Positions 10,761 to 24,454 of a stretch of DNA of 64,000 bases are shown one piece after another. This DNA is from Epiperipatus broadwayi. Lineage: Eukaryota > Onychophora > Udeonychophora > Euonychophora > Peripatidae. Made by a program: the position numbers and the translations under genes. The first letter of the stretch is position 1. Every line of letters begins with the position of its first letter. A model generated the notes under the pieces. The model saw nothing but the letters and a program-made list of their open reading frames with translations, was not told the origin of the DNA and ran no database searches. Location: NCBI GenBank assembly GCA_028023455.1, contig JAQFVV010006305.1:3465001-3529000 (forward strand), in the 5' to 3' direction.

Positions 10761-13349
10761 AAATCACACAAACTAACTATGATCCAAATACTTTATTTTT
10801 CTTATTTCTTAGCAAAACATCATCTTAGTTTCCTCTACACTAGTACTACCAAGTCACTATCCGATCTTATTTTTCTAGATTTTTCTATACAGTACATCGA
10901 CAAATTCTTATCTGCCTTTCTAACAATAATAAAATTCATTTTATTTCAAAACTATACAGCTGTTCTCTAAGAAAATCTTTTACTACTTTTCTCGTATATT
11001 TATCATATACAAACTATTTTAAAATATCTAATACTTTGTTACATGAAAGTTCAAAAGAATCACACAATTATTTTGACAACTTATACTATTAATTATACTT
11101 GAAATAACTTATTGCATGTGTATTTTAAAATTATTCTTATCTCAGAATATGTTTTAATGTTGTATAAAATGTGTACTTATAATTTTAAAACTTTCACACA
11201 TCATTCTTAATCAATCGATGATCTAAAAATAAATACATTATGCATTATGAATAAATACCAAAATTACCAAAACGATCTTGATCTTCTCGATCGTGTTCTG
11301 TAGGCTTCACCATTCCATTAATTCTTGTAGATATTAAAACTTCCATACATACTTTTTATTTTTAAAACAATATTTCTATCATTCTATTAAGCTATTATAT
11401 TTAAATCTCATTATTATTAAATTTATGTTTATATGTTTTCCTTAATCTAATATAGCATTTTATATTTAAAAATAAATTAATAAAATATTTAAATTATATT
11501 TACGATACTTCTTCACCAGACTTTCTTGAACTGTTCATATTTAAGCTAAAAAAAAAATATTTTATTTCTTCTTTTAGTCACTTAATGTTCTATTTTAAAG
11601 TAAAACAATTATTACTCTGTTTAATAAATCTTCATAGACGACAATCCTTGGTTTTCACAATATTGTATATAATTATTAATTCATGACATTCTCTTCTACT
11701 ATTGTCTGCTAATATTTTTCCCGCGCGACTTTTACGATGCATCTTGTACGTACTTTTATTTAAATCTTCAATAAAATTTCTGTTTCCATGGATCCATTTT
11801 TATTAAGTCATTTAATTTTATATTCCTTTTAAGCTCAAGCATTTTTTTTTTCCATTGAATACTTTATAATATTTTTAAATTAGATAAAGTTTTCGGCTCC
11901 TTTTCTATAAAATACATAACAGCACTTTCATATTTTTCTTTACTTTTCTTTATTTCAAAATTCTTGTACTATATTTTTAATAATGTTTTCCTTTAAAAGA
12001 TAAACATTCTTTCTTCATCATTATTTTTCTTTATAATAAAACGCATATTAAATTTTTTTCATAGAGAAGAATAAAATAACTTTAAAGTAGCCTTGTAAAT
12101 TTTGCGTCATAATTTTTTCCTGACGGCATGTAACTTCTCTTTTAAATTTTCATATAGCATCCCAATTTTATCTTTCTCTGAGTTATAACAATCAGTTTCT
12201 GGTTGAGCATAAATAAAGCTGTATTAAGACAATTTCCAAATATTTTTCCTTCGGTAATAAATTTAGATATTTTCCCTTGTACTTCCATCTCTACTGTAGG
12301 TTTTTTGGTCAAATTCGAATAAATTTCCTGGTAAGACAACTTTTAAAATTAGCAATCCATATCGATACAGTCAAAATATATTATATATTACAAAAGAATT
12401 TTTGAATAAATACAAATTTTAAATTTATATCACTTTTCCAGCTACGGTGTTATCAGCTACAAAAATGTGTTACTTTCTCTTTCACTTACACATTCCTTCT
12501 CCCTGCTCTGTATAATTCCTATATTCTTGTCTGCTAATTTACCTCCGTTGATTGGTTAATAACTTTATTTTAGCGCGAACAAATTTATCCATTTTAGTTT
12601 TATAACAGAATAGACGTTTAAAATAAAGAATTGATGACGTAATGTCTCAAAATATTATTTAGACTATATTTTTAAATTCAATTTTAATTTTACCAAAATT
12701 ATTTAAACTTTAAAAACAATTATTAAAACAATATTTAATATTTTAAACTTTTACTTTAATGATCGATGGCAATTATATCTAGTTTCAAATTCACAAACTT
12801 TATTATTATTTTAACAAGCGTGTGTGTGAAGGTATATAATATACAGTCACGTGTTTACTAACTTTATCAAATGATTTTTTATTTACGTCTCGGTCTAAAT
12901 TACCAAAACTGATATATTTTATAAAAATTTGGAAAATAATTAAAATTGTAGAACTAAATATAATTCTCACCATCCCAAAGTTTATAATAAAATATAATCT
13001 ATTAATTTTGATTATTAAATAAATTATAGCATTGCATATAGCATTTATTTAATTTATTAGTTTTAAATATTATACTCCAATTATTAATATACTTTTAACT
13101 ATTGATAGCTGTGTTATTTTATATGGCCAGCTTTTACAACCATAAGCAAGAATATATTTAAGCTTTATTTAACTGTTTTCTTTTAAATAATCTATTACAT
13201 TTTTATATACCAGGAATTTTCAGCTTAAAATTGTACTATAAAATTTAATTATCCTACTATTATTTATATCTCATACAAATATAACTTAAAATTTAAAATT
13301 TTTTAGTAATTGACCTATCTACCTTATTATGACCTACAGACAAGGGCAC

Positions 13350-13381
13350 AATATATATATATATATATATATATAAATATA

Positions 13382-13423
<42 letters not shown>
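13350..13423. repeat. (TA)n microsatellite at the right end of element 2
   Basis: About 74 bases of near-perfect TA repeat with one AA and one TT interruption, starting directly after the AGGGCACA terminus of element 2. Confidence 0.95.
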
Positions 13424-13426
<3 letters not shown>

Positions 13427-14531
13427 AACATTATTTTCTATAGCACAAACAAAGTCTATATAAATAATATTTTTGAAATATATTGTTTTAATTTCTAATC
13501 ATGTAATAATGATCATTCCTTCACTGAAAGTATTGGTTAATTAACTATTTGATATATTTATTCTTATTTTTTTGAATATACAAAGTTTCATAATAACTTT
13601 CCTCAACATTTTAAATACATTTTATCAATTGTATAGTTTTTGCAATTCATTCTGTGATCTATATTTAAAAAATGAATATATAATTGGTTTTTTTGAATCT
13701 TTCTTTTAATTGCTATATCATTTCTTTATTCTTTCACTCATAGTTCTTAACTGACCTAAATAAATCCTATACTATTTCCATTTTATTTCATAAACTCCTA
13801 TGATTTCCAGCATTACATATCCATGTTCTTAAAGATCCAACATGTTGACATTTTACCTTTCTTTCTTTTGACAATTTTTTTTAAATGAAATTTTTATATT
13901 TATCACCTGTACAGAATACTGAAAACCACTTCTTATTTTCATGTTCATGTTTTTTTAATTATATCTTTCATTATTCATATTTTTATTATTTAAATTATTT
14001 TAGTATGTTTTCTTTTGTAAATTATCTTTCCATAATCATTCTCAATTTGTAATGTTTGTATATTTATTTTTTGTTTAATAGTAGCTGTTCACTTTTTAAT
14101 TAAAAGTCTTTCGGTGCTATTATTTTCTGAACTGATGATTAATTATTACTCTTTTTTCTTTACTTTTAATATATTGTTTTAAAAATATTTTTTCCATAAC
14201 TTCTTTACTTTTTTTATAAAAAAGCTTTAAAAATTTACTTTAAAAATATTATTTATATAGAGTTAATTTTATAAATTATTGTAGTAATATTTATTTATTA
14301 ATTTATATATTTTATTTTAGTGTATTATGTTTTAACAATGATCATTAAAAGAAGTGACTATAAAATATTTAATACTATGTCAAAATTAGAAATAGACATC
14401 TTAAAAAATATCATTACAATATATTGTGGAAGCTGCTACAATTAAGGCTTCTAGAGCAAATAATTATTAGAATATTTTTCATTGAATAATGATTTACAAA
14501 ACAAATAAACTCACAATGAATACCAGCATGG

Positions 14532-14534
<3 letters not shown>
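13424..14534. other. Unassigned AT-rich DNA
   Basis: T-rich intergenic sequence with many short A/T runs. No frame, repeat copy or inverted repeat stood out. Confidence 0.4.
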
Positions 14535-14616
<82 letters not shown>

Positions 14617-14646
14617 AACTTGTAATGTTTATATATATATATATAT
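14535..14646 (+). repeat. Double (TA)n tract with a Penelope-like 3' terminal motif
   Basis: A 77-base TA repeat is followed by TTCAAAACTTGTAATGTTT and a second TA run. CTTGTAATGTTTATATATA is identical to the last bases of the PLE 3' UTR ending at 8,745. It could be a minimal PLE 3' scrap, or a shared motif of elements that insert into TA repeats. The microsatellite is certain; the PLE link rests on about 25 bases. Confidence 0.5.
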
Positions 14647-17140
14647 TATCAAAAAGAATTATTGATTTAGTTTGCTTATCTATTTTTTGGTATAAAAACT
14701 TTTAGAATAAGTTTTTGTCTAAAATAATCTACTACATGTATATAATATAAATTTTGCCATAAATCATAAATTAGAATGAGAAAGTGAATTAATGTTGATG
14801 GCAACAAAAAAGAAGGAAAAAACAATTGACAAAATCTTGTATATGGTTTTATTTAAAAGCATTCTAGTTACATATATTACAATAATTCTAGCTTTAAAAA
14901 AAATAAAAATGAAAGACTTTATAAAATGATAAAAATATAAAACTTATTTAATTTGCTCAAATCTTATATTATTTTTAGAAGTAAAAATGTTCTATATATT
15001 TTCCTTTAAATATATTTTCTTAGTTGCATTTACTATAATAATTGACAACATGTGCCATGCAAATAGAATGTAAAAGATGATCAATGTTTCATATTAAAAA
15101 AAAGTTCAAAAAATTTCAGTTTAAAACAAAGATTTCAAAACAAAAACTGATGAAAAATGGTTGAAATGTAAAATGTATTTTTTTTTAACTTTTTTTTTTC
15201 TTTTATCTCTAGTGATAAAAAAAAACATTGTACATATTATATGTAATAATTCTAACTATGAACTATAATATTAGAATTTGAAAGCTTATTAATGTTTAAT
15301 GTTAAAAAATATTCAAAATAAAATCCCAGTAATAAAACCCCCCCCCCCAAAAAAAAAAATGATAAAAATGATAGAAATCTAAAATTTAATTTTCTTATTT
15401 TATATCTAGCAATAAAAATATTATGCACATATCTTAAATAAAGCTTTATACATCATCATTATGCATGGTGAGATTATTTGCATTTAATTTTCTACAATTT
15501 CTTCAACTTTATTGGTTTTTATTTTTAAATTATTTCTATTTACATATAAATATTAATTTTAAATAATAAACTAAAAAATAGTGTCAAAAATTGATTACTG
15601 CTGAATTAAAAATAAAATATTTCTAAAAAAAGATGTGGCATGATTAAATAAAAGTTCTACATTATTTTAAAAATTATAAAAATAAAGTATATAGATACTG
15701 AAAATAATTTCAGCTTGAGCACTTTACATTGTAACTATTGGAAAGTTGTTAATGTGGATAAATCAAAGGTAAATGGTAAGTGTTAGCATCAATTAAGCCA
15801 TCATTTGTGAAAATGTTAAGTACTTACAACAATTATTGTGAAGGAGTTTATAACCAGCAGAGTAAGTTTCACTAAAGTAAGGTTAAGGATTGGTTCATAA
15901 GATGTTACAGGGTTCTTGAATAAAGTCATAAAATCAATGATCTGAATTTTTATTAGAATATCTAATTTTATATTTTAATTTTATGCTTTTAAAAGTTGAA
16001 TTTTGGTTGCCTTAAAAATGTAACTTTACTATAATATATAGTCTTTAATTATCTATATATTCTTGCAGAATTTATTTTATTGCATATCTATAGTATATAC
16101 ATATATATCAATGATTGCTTTAGATAGTAACTTTGGTTATGATTGTGGGATTAGAATAAATTAATGTTAAATGGCTAATCATTACAAATATTAAATAATT
16201 TATCTTTAATATGGATAGTCTGATTTAATATAATGAAATTACAGTCTCTAAATATATTGAAAATGCACATTAATATAAGTTTAGAATAATGTTCATATTA
16301 TCTAGGGATCCCTGGGGAAAGTAGCTTGCTCAGATTCATAAAAAAGTGAGCTTATTCAGGAAACACTATGGCCACAGAAATTGTTCAGCAAGAATGTTTA
16401 GTCCTTTTATAAATTTCCTAGAAAACAATAAAGATTCAGGATACTGGTAAAGACACATATGGACAGATAGGGATTCTTTTTAACTTTGGGCAGTATATGA
16501 TCATGTAGCAGTTTCTGTTTCTTTGTGGAGCAGTGGGATAAAAGGCCAGCCCATTTAGAGCTTTACCCTAACCTGTTCATATTAGCTAGTGAATATATAT
16601 TAAAAATCAACATTCAGAAATCTCCAATGTAAATAAATATTGTTGTGAAAATAACAGCATAAAAATTCAATTGTTCTCCTGATTTTTCAATTTATACCTC
16701 TCCTTTTTTTCTTTCTAGAAAGTTCCATTCTTCTCAAAAATGTTCGGTATTTTACCTATCTTATTCTCTGAGATAAAGTCCAGCTTTTTACCCTATTTTT
16801 TATTTTTACCAAAAAAACCTTTTAGTGCATTTTTTATCTCAAATGTTTTGTTAAACACTTTTAAAAAATAACTTGAAACAATACCTATGGTAAAAGCATT
16901 CCATAGATAAAAATCTGTTTCATTTCTTTTTCATCATTTATATATATATTTTCGTTTTTATTAAAAATAAAACAAAATTAGACACACAATCACACATATA
17001 TATGCACTTTTCCAGAAGATTCTTTATGTACATTTGACTATACAACAACATATACACACATTTCATTAACATAAATGAGCACCCCCCCAAGCCAGTTTTA
17101 GCTCTTTATTTAATCATTAAAAAATCAAATATATACATCA
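14647..17140. other. Unassigned AT-rich DNA
   Basis: No coding frame or recognisable transposon. Contains homopolymer runs (C9 followed by A10 at 15,340-15,359). A less AT-rich block near 16,300-16,580 shows no frame or repeat partner in this window. Confidence 0.4.
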
Positions 17141-17162
17141 ATATATATATATATATATATAT
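17141..17162. repeat. (TA)n tract at the left end of element 3
   Basis: About 22 bases of TA repeat directly abutting the TTGTACCCTC terminus of element 3. Confidence 0.9.
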
Positions 17163-20100
17163 TGTACCCTCACTTCTCGATATATGATATAACTTAAAAT
17201 ATGACTAGCTCAATTAAATCATTATGCTCGGCTAAAATATATAACTATCTTTAATATATTTTTTATAATACTATATCTTATTAGATTTATTATAACTTAT
17301 CCAAAATTAATATAGTTCAATATAATGTACTAATTAAATAAGTATTTACTAAAATCATGAGACTATGAAGTGAAGTTACAATTGGTAATTGAATTTACAT
17401 TGAGCCAATGTCTTTCCAAGACACTATCTCAATGGCATAAGAATACTATTACTTCTTTATTATCTCATTACTAACTCTACAGCACTCTTATGACTTTTAT
17501 AAATGAACTATCTTTAATAATAATAGATAAATAAATCTCAATCTTTTGTTAAGGAAATATAATTAAACGATCTCAGGTTCTTCTAATTATCTTAAAGTAA
17601 TAATAATTCGTGCAGATAGGAATGATAAGGGATTTAATATCAAACCTAAATACACCTAACTTATTCTAATAACAATAACTAACAATAATAATCTTTAGTG
17701 TATAACTTAATCTTATCTATTTGATTATACTATTAATCATTAAGAAAATAAGTAAATCATATACATGTCTTTCATTTCCATATAGTATCTTAATTTTAAA
17801 ATATACTAAAATCTTATAATTTAACAATTTGTGGCAATAAATAATATTATACTCTTATATTGTGCATTATAATTACTTTGTGACCATTGTAATATTATAT
17901 GTTAATGTCAATCAATTTCTATAAATTATATTAAGAAAATATTGTGTTTCTTTCTAAAATAATAATAATAATAATAAATTCATATTGTGCAAATATTATG
18001 TATATTCAAATTATCTGTTGTCAAATGCTGTGGTGTAAAATAATGAATTCGACACATTTTAAAACAACTTAACAAATTTATTTACATCAATTTTAACAAA
18101 TAACTTATTTTCACTATTTACATTACAAATGGAACTAAAGAAAATAAAACAAAAAAATAAGAAAAATAATAATACAAGATTTTTACACTGTTATTATTTC
18201 CATAATCATAAATAGATAATTTATACATTTCTTAAATGTTCTATCAATAACATTTAATTAAGTTTATGACTTTAATTTTAATAAACATCATTTGTCCTCA
18301 GTTAATACAAGAAAAGGTTTTATGTGAAATATCATTCATGTAGCATATATGTAAATAAACAGACTTTAATAATTAAAATGCTACTTCACTTAAGTCTTAC
18401 TGCTATTTATATTATAATGTACTAGGATGTATTACATTTACTATCAGTATTACTCAAATATTAATTAATGTATAAACTGATATAACTTTGTAATATAATA
18501 ACAATTATTGATTATAACTATTTATTTCATTCCGATATAATGTCATACTACATGTCTTATCAAAATATGCAATACGTATATGTTCTTTTAAAATAATATT
18601 TAAAATTATTCAATAATTTCAAATTTTTATAAAGTATTATATCAAATAAAATTCTATGATTCTTTTCTATTTAAATTATTACTCTTTTTTACTTGTTATT
18701 CCTATTTCTTCCTAATAAACTTCTATCTACAAATATCATTTTAACCTTATTTAACTTCAGAAAAACAGATGACCAATTTTTTAAAAAAATAATAACTATC
18801 CAAACTCTCTTATGCCTTATCATCTATATGCGATAAACCTTCAATCAAAATATAAATTTCTACATAAAATTAACTTAATTTATCTAATAAAATAAATAAA
18901 AAAATATAGATTTTATATACTTCTTACTAACTTGAAAAGAAAAATAAATAACTTACGCTAATATAATAAATCTAATTCCTAATATTGTAACAGAAACATT
19001 AAAATTTATTCACAAAAGAATCATATAATTATTTCTAGGTTCTCATATTACGTTGTACTAAATTTACATCATCAATTTAAAATATGCATATTAAAATAAA
19101 ACTATTATTACTAATATTATGCGTGTATATTCTTTAAATATTTATTCATCCATTCAACAATCAAATAACATTTGGTTGATCTAACGAAAACATAGCAAAT
19201 ACATCAAATTATTATTATTACATAATTTTTTACCATAAATGATACTTTAATGTACAGTCCGCCACACGATGTCCTCCAGGATTACAGTTTTACAAAATAA
19301 TTTCACATTTACACTCAACAATTATTCTTTAAAATATTACGTGTTGTATAATTATAAAAATAAACTTTATGCAATGAAATGTTATATTAATATTTAGCTT
19401 TTTTTTTAAAAAATGTAAATGTACCTTTCCTATCTTTAATAAATCAATAATTAATTAAATATTTATGTTAGTTAATAAATAAAAAACATATTACATAAAA
19501 TCCAACGGTGTCTTCTTTCACCCATAATTGTTCTTTTTCCTAGGCACAAATTTTCACCAAACATTACTTCCTTTTCTGGTACATCACGTGTTTTTAAAAG
19601 TTTTTATGAAAAAAAATGAAAAACGTTCTTTTTTTAAAAAAAATAAAATAAAATAAAAGTTAGTTCCACCATAAAACAAAATAAAATTAAAATAGTTTAT
19701 GAGATCCAGATTCATTTCATTTTAAGGAGAAAATATTATTATTTAAAAGTTATTATTTTTAGAATTAGTCTATAGTTTATAAAGTTCTTATTTAATTATT
19801 CTAAAATTGACTTGGATATCCACGTATATTTTATTTGCGCATTCCTTAACAAATATTTAGGTAAGATTAATTTTATGTTCTTCTGTACGACCAGCGTTCA
19901 GACTTTACTAATATAATAATTTTATTTATAGGTATTTCTTTACCCATTAAATTTCCAATTTATTTGCCTTTTAAAACTGTCAAAATTTAGTCTTTTAAAC
20001 CATAAAGACTTAACAAGGCAAGTATTTGTGTAATCATTATTATTTACCATCTTTACTAAGTTATATACTTAGATTTATAATTTACAAATACTTTCTTCAT

Positions 20101-21490
20101 AAAGAAGTATTTCTCATTCTTTTAAATATCTGTTTATAAAATTAATTACCATCAGCTTTTAAATTTATATAAGGTCCAGCATATTATTTTTATGCATCTA
20201 GTAGCTCTCCTAGTTAATCCAGCGTTTGTTAAATTTTTAGTATAAAGTCTCCAATACATTTTATCCTTATACGATGTTTTCATGACTATTTGATAGTAAA
20301 TTGAGCTTCGATTGAGACGATCAATAGGAAATTATAATTAAAATTAGCACTGCATATTTGTTGGTAAACTTTTATAAATTATTTTAAAAAAACTACTCTC
20401 TTATAATTTTAAAACGATTATGAGAGCGTCTATTATTTTACTTAGCTATCTCTAATAGCACACTCTACTTTAAAAATTACAATCATAATCCCCCTCCGAA
20501 CAATTGAACCTTGGTTTTATACCCGAAGAAACTCCCCACTTGATTGGTAAATTAAACAATCAACTTGCTAGCTTATTTACATATTTTACCAACAATACAG
20601 AATTAAAAATAAATAATGACTTATTTAATATTTATTATTTATCACATTATTAAATTCTTAAATTAATCTTTATCATTGATTTAAATCCATTAAACATTTT
20701 TTTAAAATATACTTTCTTACTTTATTTCACTTTTAACTTTTATAAGATTATTTTTATAAACAAACTAAGTCTATTTTTATTCGTTATGTTTTTTAAACAG
20801 TATTTAAAAATCAGATTTAATATTTCACATTAATTATTTTTATTTTTATTTCGTGATAGCCAATATAATACTTATAAATTTTTATAACAAAATTTTAAAA
20901 TAGTTTTGCAACTTTACTAAAAAAAAACTCACATGCATGTGTGTATGTGTCTAACTAACATCTGTTTTACAACACAGCTACAAACGCTTGTTATTATCTA
21001 AAAATAAACTAACAATTTCATTTTTTAAAAATAAATATTTTTAAAATAAATAATATCTTCTAACAACTTTTAAGATAATAATTCGATATTATTAAAATCA
21101 AATATTAATCTTCTATTATGTACTACTAATAATTAAAATATTTATATTCACTTATTAAATATTAATCTTTATCAACAATAAATATATGCATTTAATTTTA
21201 ACTTGTCTTTTTTAAAACTTTAACTTTAAACATTTATTTATTAAATTTATTAATGCAGTATTGATTATGGCCAGTTTTCCCAACCATATACTATTATCAT
21301 CCCCATTGAAACGTCTCTCTCAAACATCAACACAATTTTTACATATCAAATACTCATGAATTACTTTAATTACACTTTTTAAAAGATTGTTATAAATAAA
21401 ATTAACATCATATAGCTAAATATATCTTAAATTTAAATTTTTTTTAATAGATTGATACAACAATTTATGGAGACCCATACAAAAGGGCAC
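17162..21490. mobile_element. TA-flanked repeat element 3 (non-coding, about 4.3 kb)
   Basis: Begins TTGTACCCTCACTTCTC after (TA)n and ends AAAAGGGCACAA before (TA)n, giving a 9-base terminal inverted repeat TTGTRCCCT. It is collinear with element 2: CATGAGACTATGAAGTGA at 17,357, CACTATCTCAATGGCATAAG at 17,421, a CAAATTTATTTACA-type block near 18,070 (cf. 9,665), ATTATGGCCAG near 21,264 (cf. 13,122), and the shared right end. No coding frame survives. On the minus strand GGGTATAAAACC (near 20,520) resembles a TATA box, and AAATAAATTTG lies about 2.4 kb downstream. Neither is conserved clearly enough in element 2 to claim a transcription unit. Confidence 0.55.
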
Positions 21491-21508
21491 AATATATATA
21501 TATATATA
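21491..21508. repeat. (TA)n tract at the right end of element 3
   Basis: Short TA run following AGGGCACA. After it, unique-looking sequence starts, with a small hairpin (GTAACAGG / CCTGTTAC) at 21,538-21,568. Confidence 0.85.
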
Positions 21509-21764
21509 GTAACCATATCTATACAAGGATGGCTTTTGTAACAGGGTTCAAACCTTTTTCCTGTTACAATATGTGTGTATTAGATGGCATAGACACTAAA
21601 GAGAGACCAAAATTTACCAGATTATATTTTCCCCAAAGATGACAATAAGCCAGTCTACTGCTTAAGAAGGGACCAGTACCAAGAAAATTCATCAACTTAC
21701 TGATGAAATAGTTTATGTATACTGTTTTATCTATATACAAAGAAACATAGATAAAGGTACTGCA

Positions 21765-21766
<2 letters not shown>

Positions 21767-21811
<45 letters not shown>
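21767..21811. repeat. (TA)n microsatellite
   Basis: About 45 bases of pure TA repeat; no element terminus recognised beside it. Confidence 0.95.
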
Positions 21812-21812
<1 letters not shown>

Positions 21813-24452
21813 AGAACAATATTATTTTAAATATTTTTTTTAAAAAATGTCAATTTTAATTGTTAATTTGCAATTTTTTTTTTAAGTAAATAACTTTATT
21901 CAACTAAAAGCAAGATGCATTTCAAATATATTTTATTTTAAAATTAATAAAAAAAAGTAAAGTCCAAAAAACTTTTTAGATTGGAAAATAAATGAACTTT
22001 CTAGAATACTTTTAAAAATATTTATATTTAAACAAGAGAAAAAAACTATCCAAAATTAATCTCACAACATTTTTTTTTCCTATTAGAAATAATGAATGAG
22101 TTAATTACTTTGATTCATATACACATGCATGTGAATTCTATGTATATATTTTAACATGGAAATAATGAAAATATATTTTTAACAAGTTTATTATTTTGAC
22201 ATATTAAAATATATAATGACAGTGTGCTCACACATTTCCATGGGTACCAACATATATATATATGAAATCATTTATGTATCATTAAAATGTTATAGCTTAT
22301 TTTTTATTAGTATTTGAAAATTCCATATGATACAGCATGTCTGTGTGCTTATATAGATGAGTGTCTAGAAGACACATATGTTGAAATCAATCATACTTTA
22401 TAAATTATTGAATTTTATTAGTAATTTATTACAATTCAGATATATTCATTTTTTATACAGGCACATTTGTGTGCTGATATATGTGTTTTATGTAAATCTA
22501 TTATAAGGCATTTGTAAACAACTATGTAATAGCTTAAGGTATTAATCCAATTCAGAATGCCAAATTTGTATTTATGACATATTGAGCAGGTCTATATTTA
22601 ATTTTAATTTAATTGTTATTAATAAATTTAGATTTCATTGTTTAAATTATTCCAATGAATTTATTTAGTCCAAAAATCATTTTAGAATATTATATGTTTA
22701 TATTATGTCTCTTGATCACAGTAACAGTTATATAACTTTTGCTCTCTTGGATTCATGCATAATGGTCTGTTATAAAAAATGAGGTTATGTTTAGTGTTAT
22801 GAACATCCAGATAATAATGATGCTGAATGGCACAAAGGGGATATCCTTTAAAGTCCACACACTACATTTCATTTTAATTATTTATTTAGAAATTAAGTAT
22901 ATAGTTGACAGGTTCATTAATGGTACTAAGTAGCCAGAGAATTGATGATGATCAGAAAGTTTTTAGTATTCTGGCATTATTGTTTTTATTGTTATATATT
23001 CTGATGGATTAGCACTTAAGTTTGTGCATCCAAATTATTGTTTAAACAATCTGCCCCAAGCTGGCAAGAGCTAAAAAATTAGCCTGGTCTATAATAGACC
23101 CATTTCAAATCACTTGCAAGACTGACTGTTGACTTAATTTTATTTTTCATCATTCTTGATGATGAATGATTATTGCTTTTGTGTAATGATGTTTAACTTA
23201 TAGTTATTTAATTATAGTTAGTTCTGTGTTGATCTCTCAGGCTCATTGCTCATAGTTATTCATTATAAATTTTTTATATTTAATTTTATAATTTGTATTG
23301 ACTTGGGGTTGATGATGATGAATGACATCACCCCATGTTCATACCATATTTATTTGTACTATTACAATAAATATATATTATTTAGCTTTGGTATTATTGC
23401 ATATTACAAATCTATTCAATTAATCAAGCTTAATTCGAGGGATAGAACAAAATTTCAGAATAAAGTAAAAAAAAAAAATAGTATTGAAAAAAAGATCCGC
23501 TTCATTGTATAGTTTCTTAAAAAGCATTTGCAAATTTTTTAAAACTTTGTCTATATTAAGAGTAGTATGCACTTACTTTTTAACTTTGTTAATAATTTAA
23601 TCGAGGAAAAACAAATTAATTAAGAGTAATTACAGAATAAATAAAAAAAAAACAGCAATAGATTACTGGGTAATTATTAAAAAAAATTAATTGGAAACAA
23701 AAAGTAAAATAAGCTAAGGTTTATGAGAAGTTATCTTTTAGGCAAAGCTACATAAGAAGAGAAAAGAAAGGAGAAAAACAACAGCTGTGATAAGCCTCAC
23801 TGCATATCACCAGCAGAATGTAGTTTAAAAATTGAGGAGTTTGTCAAAACATGGAAGGATTACAGTTTAAGTTTTGTGAGTGTTATTTTTAGAAATTTCA
23901 CTGTTAAATAATCTTTTAGTACTGATATGAACTCAGACTAAAATAGCAAATTTCTGGGTAGTAAAAATGATGAAAAATGATACACTAATCTAAGTGATGT
24001 GTCCCAGGTAAAGCCCAATAATGTAGCTCTACTAAATTTGAAAAAATGCCTACTCAGGATTCTGGGGCTGTTAAAGACGTGATATATAGCTTATTTACCC
24101 AATAGTTTCTCATCACTTGCAGTTACATATCTCATATATTCAAGCAAAATATTACCAACATTAAGAAAGTTCTAACCTGAATGCCAGAACTAAATTTATA
24201 TGATCTTGAAAACATAAAGTAATCAATTTGTCTAGAAAGTTTATCGAAATTTTAAAAAAAGGAACCAAGATACAATAATTTTAAATTTGCATACATAAAA
24301 ATGAGAAGTCTCAATTACCTATAAAAATTTTTTTATGATATTTCATGTTTATAATTTTTGATGTAAAACTTTTTTATTTCTTTGCAAATGCTAATAGAAT
24401 AGAGTAACTCAATATTTTATGTAAGTGCATATTTATATAAAATCTTTATATA
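21812..24452. other. Unassigned AT-rich DNA
   Basis: The longest frame (23,246-23,512, 88 codons) is low-complexity and has no recognised similarity. The segment about 23,730-24,240 is less AT-rich and purine-rich, and may be an old transposon relic, but no motif could be read. A stretch of GATGATGAATGA at 23,157-23,168 and again near 23,310 is simple repeat. Confidence 0.4.
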
Positions 24453-24454
24453 TA

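Larger units (their letters stand above)
8746..13350. mobile_element. TA-flanked repeat element 2 (non-coding, about 4.6 kb)
   Basis: Starts after (TA)n with TTCTGCCCTCCTCCTCC and ends with AGGGCACAA before (TA)n. It is clearly homologous to element 3 at 17,162-21,490. Shared blocks include CTAGCTCARTT near the left end, CATGAGAC.ATG about 200 bases in, ACTATCTCAATGGCATAAGA at 9,004-9,023, and the right-end AAGGGCACAATATATA. Apart from the short segment near 10.6 kb, no coding capacity is visible; the small frames at 10,779-10,970 and 12,142-12,339 have no recognised similarity. A long non-autonomous transposon is inferred from paired termini and repetition. The class is unknown. Confidence 0.55.

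Noticed and set aside
20505-20530. GGGTATAAAACC on the minus strand of element 3 as a promoter of a 2.4-kb transcript
   Set aside because: The motif is not clearly conserved in element 2 and no frame follows it, so it is not called as a promoter.
21690-21760. CTGATGA followed later by GAAAC, considered as a hammerhead ribozyme near TA repeats
   Set aside because: The helices do not close: no stem III after GAAA and only partial stem II. The PLE UTR at 8,560-8,745 also lacks the CTGANGA core.
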